Positions 60,458 to 64,000 of a stretch of DNA of 64,000 nt are shown here, in pieces; position 1 is the first letter of the stretch, and the number at the start of each line of letters is the position of its first letter. The translations under genes and the position numbers were made by a program. This stretch comes from Isoetes taiwanensis (lineage: Eukaryota > Streptophyta > Lycopodiopsida > Isoetales > Isoetaceae), in the NCBI GenBank assembly GCA_021234155.1, contig JAJEKV010000014.1:17948652-18012651 (forward strand). Reading direction: 5' to 3'. The notes below the pieces were generated by a model. It searched no databases, had not been told where the DNA came from, and saw only the letters and a program-made list of their open reading frames with translations.

Positions 60458-61625
60458 TCTAGGGAACCGAGATTATGAATATTGGTTGTTATGATCTTAT
60501 TGTGCGTATGGAATTCTTGGCTGTTGCAAAGGCAAACATTGATTGTGAAAAGCGAGAAGTCACTTTTAACGCAACTAATGGAGCTCGAGTAACCATAGCA
60601 GTCATTCTTCGAGAATATCACGACCTCTTTCCGGATGAGATTGCCACCTTTTCGAGGCGTGGAATGTGAAATTACCTTAGAACCAGGTACTAAACCTACC
60701 AGTAAAGCTCCATACAGAATGAGTACACCTGAATTGACGGAGCTTAAAAAGCTGTTGCAAGAGCTTCTCAAATTGGGGTCCATTCGACCAATTGTGTCAC
60801 CCTTTGGTGCCCCTATTTTGTTTGTAAAGAAAAGGATGGTACTTTAAGGAGGTGCATTGATTACAGGCAATTGAACAAACACACGATTAAGAATCAGTAT
60901 GCTCTACCGTGTGCCTATGACTTTATGGATCAATTGCAAGGAGCTAAGTATTTCACAAAGATTGACCTTCGCTCGGAATATGACCAGATAAGAATTAGGG
61001 AGAATGACATCCATAAATCCGCTTTTCGGACGTAGTATGGCCATTATGAGTTCACTGTTATGCCATTTGGCCTAACTAACGCTTCTACCACATTCATGAG
61101 GTTGATGAACGGTGTTTATTGCGAATACCTTGATGACTTTATCATTATTTTCTTCGATGATATCCTCATCTACACCAAAAACTTAGAGGACTATGAGTGT
61201 CATCTTCGGTTGGCCTTGCAGGAATTGAGATGCCATCAACTTTATGCCAAGTTCTTCAAGTGTAGGTTTGCAACTGCCAAGGTTGACTACTTGGGACATA
61301 TTATTTCGGCGGAGGGAATAGCCACAGATTCAGCCAAGTTAGAAGCAGTAAAATATTGGCCAATCCCAATAAACGTGTCAGAGGTCCGCAGCTTTCTAGG
61401 GTTGGCGGGATATTATCGCAACCTTGTTAAGGACTTTGCTAAGCCTGCCGCACCTTTTACGAGCCTTACAAAATATGAGGTGGTTAGGGATTGGATGGCA
61501 CACTGGAAGGAGAAGGACCATGTTAGATTTCAATCATTGAAGGATGCCTTGACAACCACTCCAGTTCTTACCTTGCCAGATCCTCAGAAGGATAAGTGGC
61601 TTGCCAAATTGTTACAGGTGGAGTA
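60458..61625 (+). pseudogene. gypsy protease end and reverse transcriptase
   Basis: Sequence resumes with GCYDLIVRMEFLAVAKANID and CEKREVTF (protease C-end), then [102 protein letters not shown], the catalytic FFDDILIYTKN (about 61,152-61,184), and LGHIISAEGIATDSAKLEAV with SEVRSFLGLAGYYRNLV. A frameshift near 60,650, another near 60,835 and a TAG in FRT-stop-YGHYEF break it. RNase H is almost absent after 61,625. Confidence 0.9.
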
Positions 61626-61689
61626 CTAATGCAAGAAGTTAGGGTAATCGCCTATGATTTTAAAAAGATGAATGATGCAGAGTAGTGTT

Positions 61690-62560
61690 ACCCCGCCTTG
61701 TGTATTTGGAGACATTACTTGCTTGGGAGATGATTCCAATTGGATATAGATCACCAAAGCCTCTTTCAACAGATCCTGAAACAGATACAGCAGACTCTTT
61801 CAACAGATACAGCAGACTCTTTCAACAGATCCTGAATTTCAAGAAATATTGCAAAGTCTATCCAAGGAAGCAAGAACTGATAAGGAGAGGGAGGCTTTCC
61901 GCCATTATAAAAAGGAAGGTAATCTTCTTTATTACAAGAATAACTTATATGTTCCCGAGACGTCAGGAGTTCGTAAGCTCATTCTCCATGACACACATAA
62001 CAGTCCTATAGCGGGGCATGGGGGATTTATGATGACATATTTTAAGATCTGCTCCAGCTATTGCCAGGGATGAAGAAACACATTGCCCGATACATTAGGC
62101 AATGTCAGATATGTCAGCAAACAAAGGGAGAACAGTTATGCATCCCAGGGGAATTGCAGCCCTTAGATGTTCTTAATGCAAAATGGGAAGTTATTACCAT
62201 GGATTTCATCGTGGGGCTTCCATGCACCTTAAGGGGTTTTGATGCCTTGATGGTGGTGGTGGTTGACAAGCTTTCCAAAATGGTGCACATTTTGCCACGT
62301 CGGACCACATATACTGCATTAGATACCGCCTTGATGTTCATGAAGGAGGTGTTTCGCCTTCATGGGATGCCCCGTACCATTATATCCGACCGGGATCCTA
62401 AGTTTGTTAGTGAATTCTGAAAGAATTTCTTTAGCACTATTCAAACTAAGCTTGCTATGAGCACAGCTTATCACTCACAGACGGATGGCCAAACAGAGTG
62501 TACCAACCGCATAATCGAAAACATGCTATGTAACTATGTCTGGAACAAGCAACCCCAATA
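61690..62560 (+). pseudogene. gypsy integrase
   Basis: N-terminal zinc-finger region: KKEGNLLYYKNNLYVPETSG, LILHDTHNSPIAGHGG and HIARYIRQCQICQQTKGEQ (H-x3-H ... C-x2-C). Core: WEVITMDFIVGLPCTLRGFD (first Asp), TIISDRDPKFVSEF (second Asp) then a TGA where Trp is usual, and MSTAYHSQTDGQTECTNRII (Glu). A frameshift near 62,060 separates zinc finger and core. A short 20-25 bp tandem duplication (tttcaacagatacagcagac) lies near 61,797-61,830. Confidence 0.88.
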
Positions 62561-62639
62561 TCCATTTGGTGGAGTTTGCATAACCCCGATCTCGAAGAAC
62601 ACACCGACACTTCTGGAGATGACGAAAGATCAATTGGAG

Positions 62640-62816
62640 ATTGTGTCTGAGGCTCTCCTTGATCGTGCATATAAGCAAACCCGCAGAACTAAAATCTTGC
62701 AGTATTTGGTTAAGTGGAAACATTTGCCGACAGAGGACGCAACCTGGGTTCTTAAAGCGGATTTGGACAAGGCTTACCCAGACTTTATGCGAGAATGCAA
62801 GGGCCGAACCATTTAG
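62640..62816 (+). pseudogene. C-terminal chromodomain of the gypsy integrase
   Basis: LDRAYKQTRRTKILQYLVKW then KHLPTEDATWVLKADLDKAY matches the chromodomain pattern (YLVKW-x5-6-E-x-TWV) of plant chromoviruses, which steers integration to heterochromatin. Much of the region between integrase core and chromodomain is missing. Stop at 62,814. Confidence 0.8.
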
Positions 62817-63304
62817 GACGCGATCAACTCCAACCCTAGTAAGTATGGTGTTATGGGTCCAATAGGAATCATATGAGAGTTGACCCGACAAAAGTCATTG
62901 TAGGGGTTGGGTTACATGCATCCTAGATGGGGAATTGGGCATATAGGCATTCATGATAGGAAGCATGGCTATAATGGGAACATTGCCATTCCCCACGCCG
63001 AGAGAAAATGCAAGCCTTAGGCATGATAGGATTTCCTTCATTCATATTTCCTTTTTTTAAGGGGGTGGCCCCTTCAACCACACTATTTTAATTATTTTAT
63101 AAGTACTAATGTACTGTAATTCTGCAGGCCAGTAGCGCGTATTGCAAAAGAACCTAAGCCTCAGTTCGTGGCCATCTCTTGTTATTTTAACTCTTATTTT
63201 GTATGTGTGCTCGTATCTAAGTTTGGTGATATGATTCTTGTTGTCTACTGTTAAGGGACTTTGTCTAGGTAAACTAACCCCAATGCCGAGGACAGCATTA
63301 TTCC
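62817..63304. other. gypsy 3' internal untranslated region
   Basis: No gene. Contains agggggtggccccttcaacc and ends in the polypurine tract. A phrase ggtaaactaaccccaatgcc resembles one at 47,435-47,460. Confidence 0.5.
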
Positions 63305-63316
63305 AAGGGGAGAGAA
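63305..63316 (+). promoter_or_regulatory. polypurine tract
   Basis: aaggggagagaa immediately precedes the tgtgac start of the 3' LTR, the normal plus-strand priming site. Confidence 0.85.
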
Positions 63317-64000
63317 TGTGACGTTCTATGTATTTATATGGTATACGTATACATTTTATGACACGTCACCAGGACATAGTTAGCCCCTTATGGGTCAATA
63401 GGGGATAACTTGGGTTAACCTAAAAGGGTTTTTATTAGCTATGCTAAAATATTAGTGAGTAAATAACCTAATTAGGCTAATTAGGTTATTAATTAGTAAA
63501 AATCAGCCAATTTGACAGTGCCACCTGGTTCAAATCGATTGGCCAGGGGGAAATTGCTAAATTTCGAGGGCAAATTGGGGCCCTACCCCCAATTGATTTG
63601 GGGAGAGTTGGAGGAAGGAGGAGCTACCAGCTACTACAACCAGACTTGAAGTATGGAAGCCTTTCATGACAATGGCTCTAGCCAAGAGACCGGTTAGTCC
63701 CTAGATAGTCTGTGGTTCAGCTAACCCTTCTTGGATTAGATGGAATGGTTAATTTCTCTTTTATGTGTTATTAAGATTATAATGGATACTTTTATTATGA
63801 TTGTGTTCTCTCTTTCTGTTTCTCCTATGTGTCTAGGGTTAGAGGGTAGAGACCTGAAAGCTTCCTAGAAGTAGTGATATCTCTAGCTAGAACCCTTAAG
63901 ACCCAGTAACTGCGGCCTGTGCACAAGAGCCCACCTGGCTGTGGATGCTATATCATGATTCAACACCAGATAACGGCGACGATGGTGAAACGGGAGTGGC
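63317..64000 (+). mobile_element. 3' LTR of the gypsy chromovirus (cut by window end)
   Basis: Starts tgtgacgttctatg and aligns with 45,837 onward at roughly 90% by eye with small indels. The divergence between LTRs suggests an old insertion, consistent with the decayed genes. Confidence 0.88.

Larger units (their letters stand above)
45837..64000 (+). mobile_element. Ty3/gypsy chromovirus with nested DNA transposon (3' end beyond window)
   Basis: Order on the plus strand: 5' LTR, atypical 5' internal region with histone H3 fragment, gag with CCHC knuckle, protease, [8.5-kb DNA transposon], protease end, reverse transcriptase, integrase, chromodomain, polypurine tract (aaggggagagaa), 3' LTR. 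Several frameshifts and stops show it is defective. RNase H is largely missing between RT and integrase. Confidence 0.85.

Overview
This window is nuclear DNA of a land plant, AT-rich and dominated by repeats. I lean towards a non-seed plant (fern, lycophyte or bryophyte) from the style of the LINE and transposase proteins, but cannot prove it. The evidence for a plant nucleus is a 13-exon host gene with GT-AG introns, a Ty3/gypsy chromovirus, Ty1/copia pieces, several LINE 3' ends with microsatellite tails, MITEs and foldbacks. There is no prokaryotic operon, rRNA, tRNA or CRISPR array that I can see.

Layout. 1-8.1 kb: two nearly identical tandem copies of a ~4.2 kb unit carrying broken minus-strand exons. 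8.1-9.3 kb: microsatellite, LINE tail, a 436-bp foldback. 11.1-15.3 kb: a Ty1/copia element whose polyprotein is split by a 2.4-kb inversion, with one LTR. 15.5-16.1 kb: LINE fragment. 17.9-25.1 kb (minus): an apparently intact 13-exon gene for a 1,101-residue helical protein I do not recognise. 25.1-27.2 kb: G-rich repeat, tandem duplication, LINE 3' end. 27-36 kb: mostly AT-rich non-coding sequence with a few plausible plus-strand exons, MITEs and a minisatellite. 38.1-45 kb: minus-strand exons of one or more membrane-type genes, locally duplicated and rearranged, plus a LINE 3' end. 45.3-45.8 kb: an endonuclease-like (EEP) fragment.

45.8-64 kb is the most interesting part: a Ty3/gypsy chromovirus (5' LTR at 45,837; 3' LTR from 63,317, cut by the window end) carrying a histone H3 fragment in its 5' half and split inside the protease region by an 8,521-bp DNA transposon (51,937-60,457). 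That transposon has ~22-bp terminal inverted repeats, a 4-bp TCTA target duplication, a rightward transposase-like gene with DFAQNY / SDG / GHGKG motifs, and a convergent leftward gene. The leftward gene appears to encode a multidomain protein: coiled coil, Cys/His cluster, basic Ser/Pro-rich linker, a possible Ulp1-like segment, an FCP1/NIF-type phosphatase domain and an uncharacterised C-terminal domain. Arrays of TGTACA-type motifs lie in an intron of each gene at similar distances from the two ends. The 4-bp duplication, the GGG terminus and the transposase style suggest a Sola-like element; this is inference. This copy is damaged by frameshifts and TAG stops.
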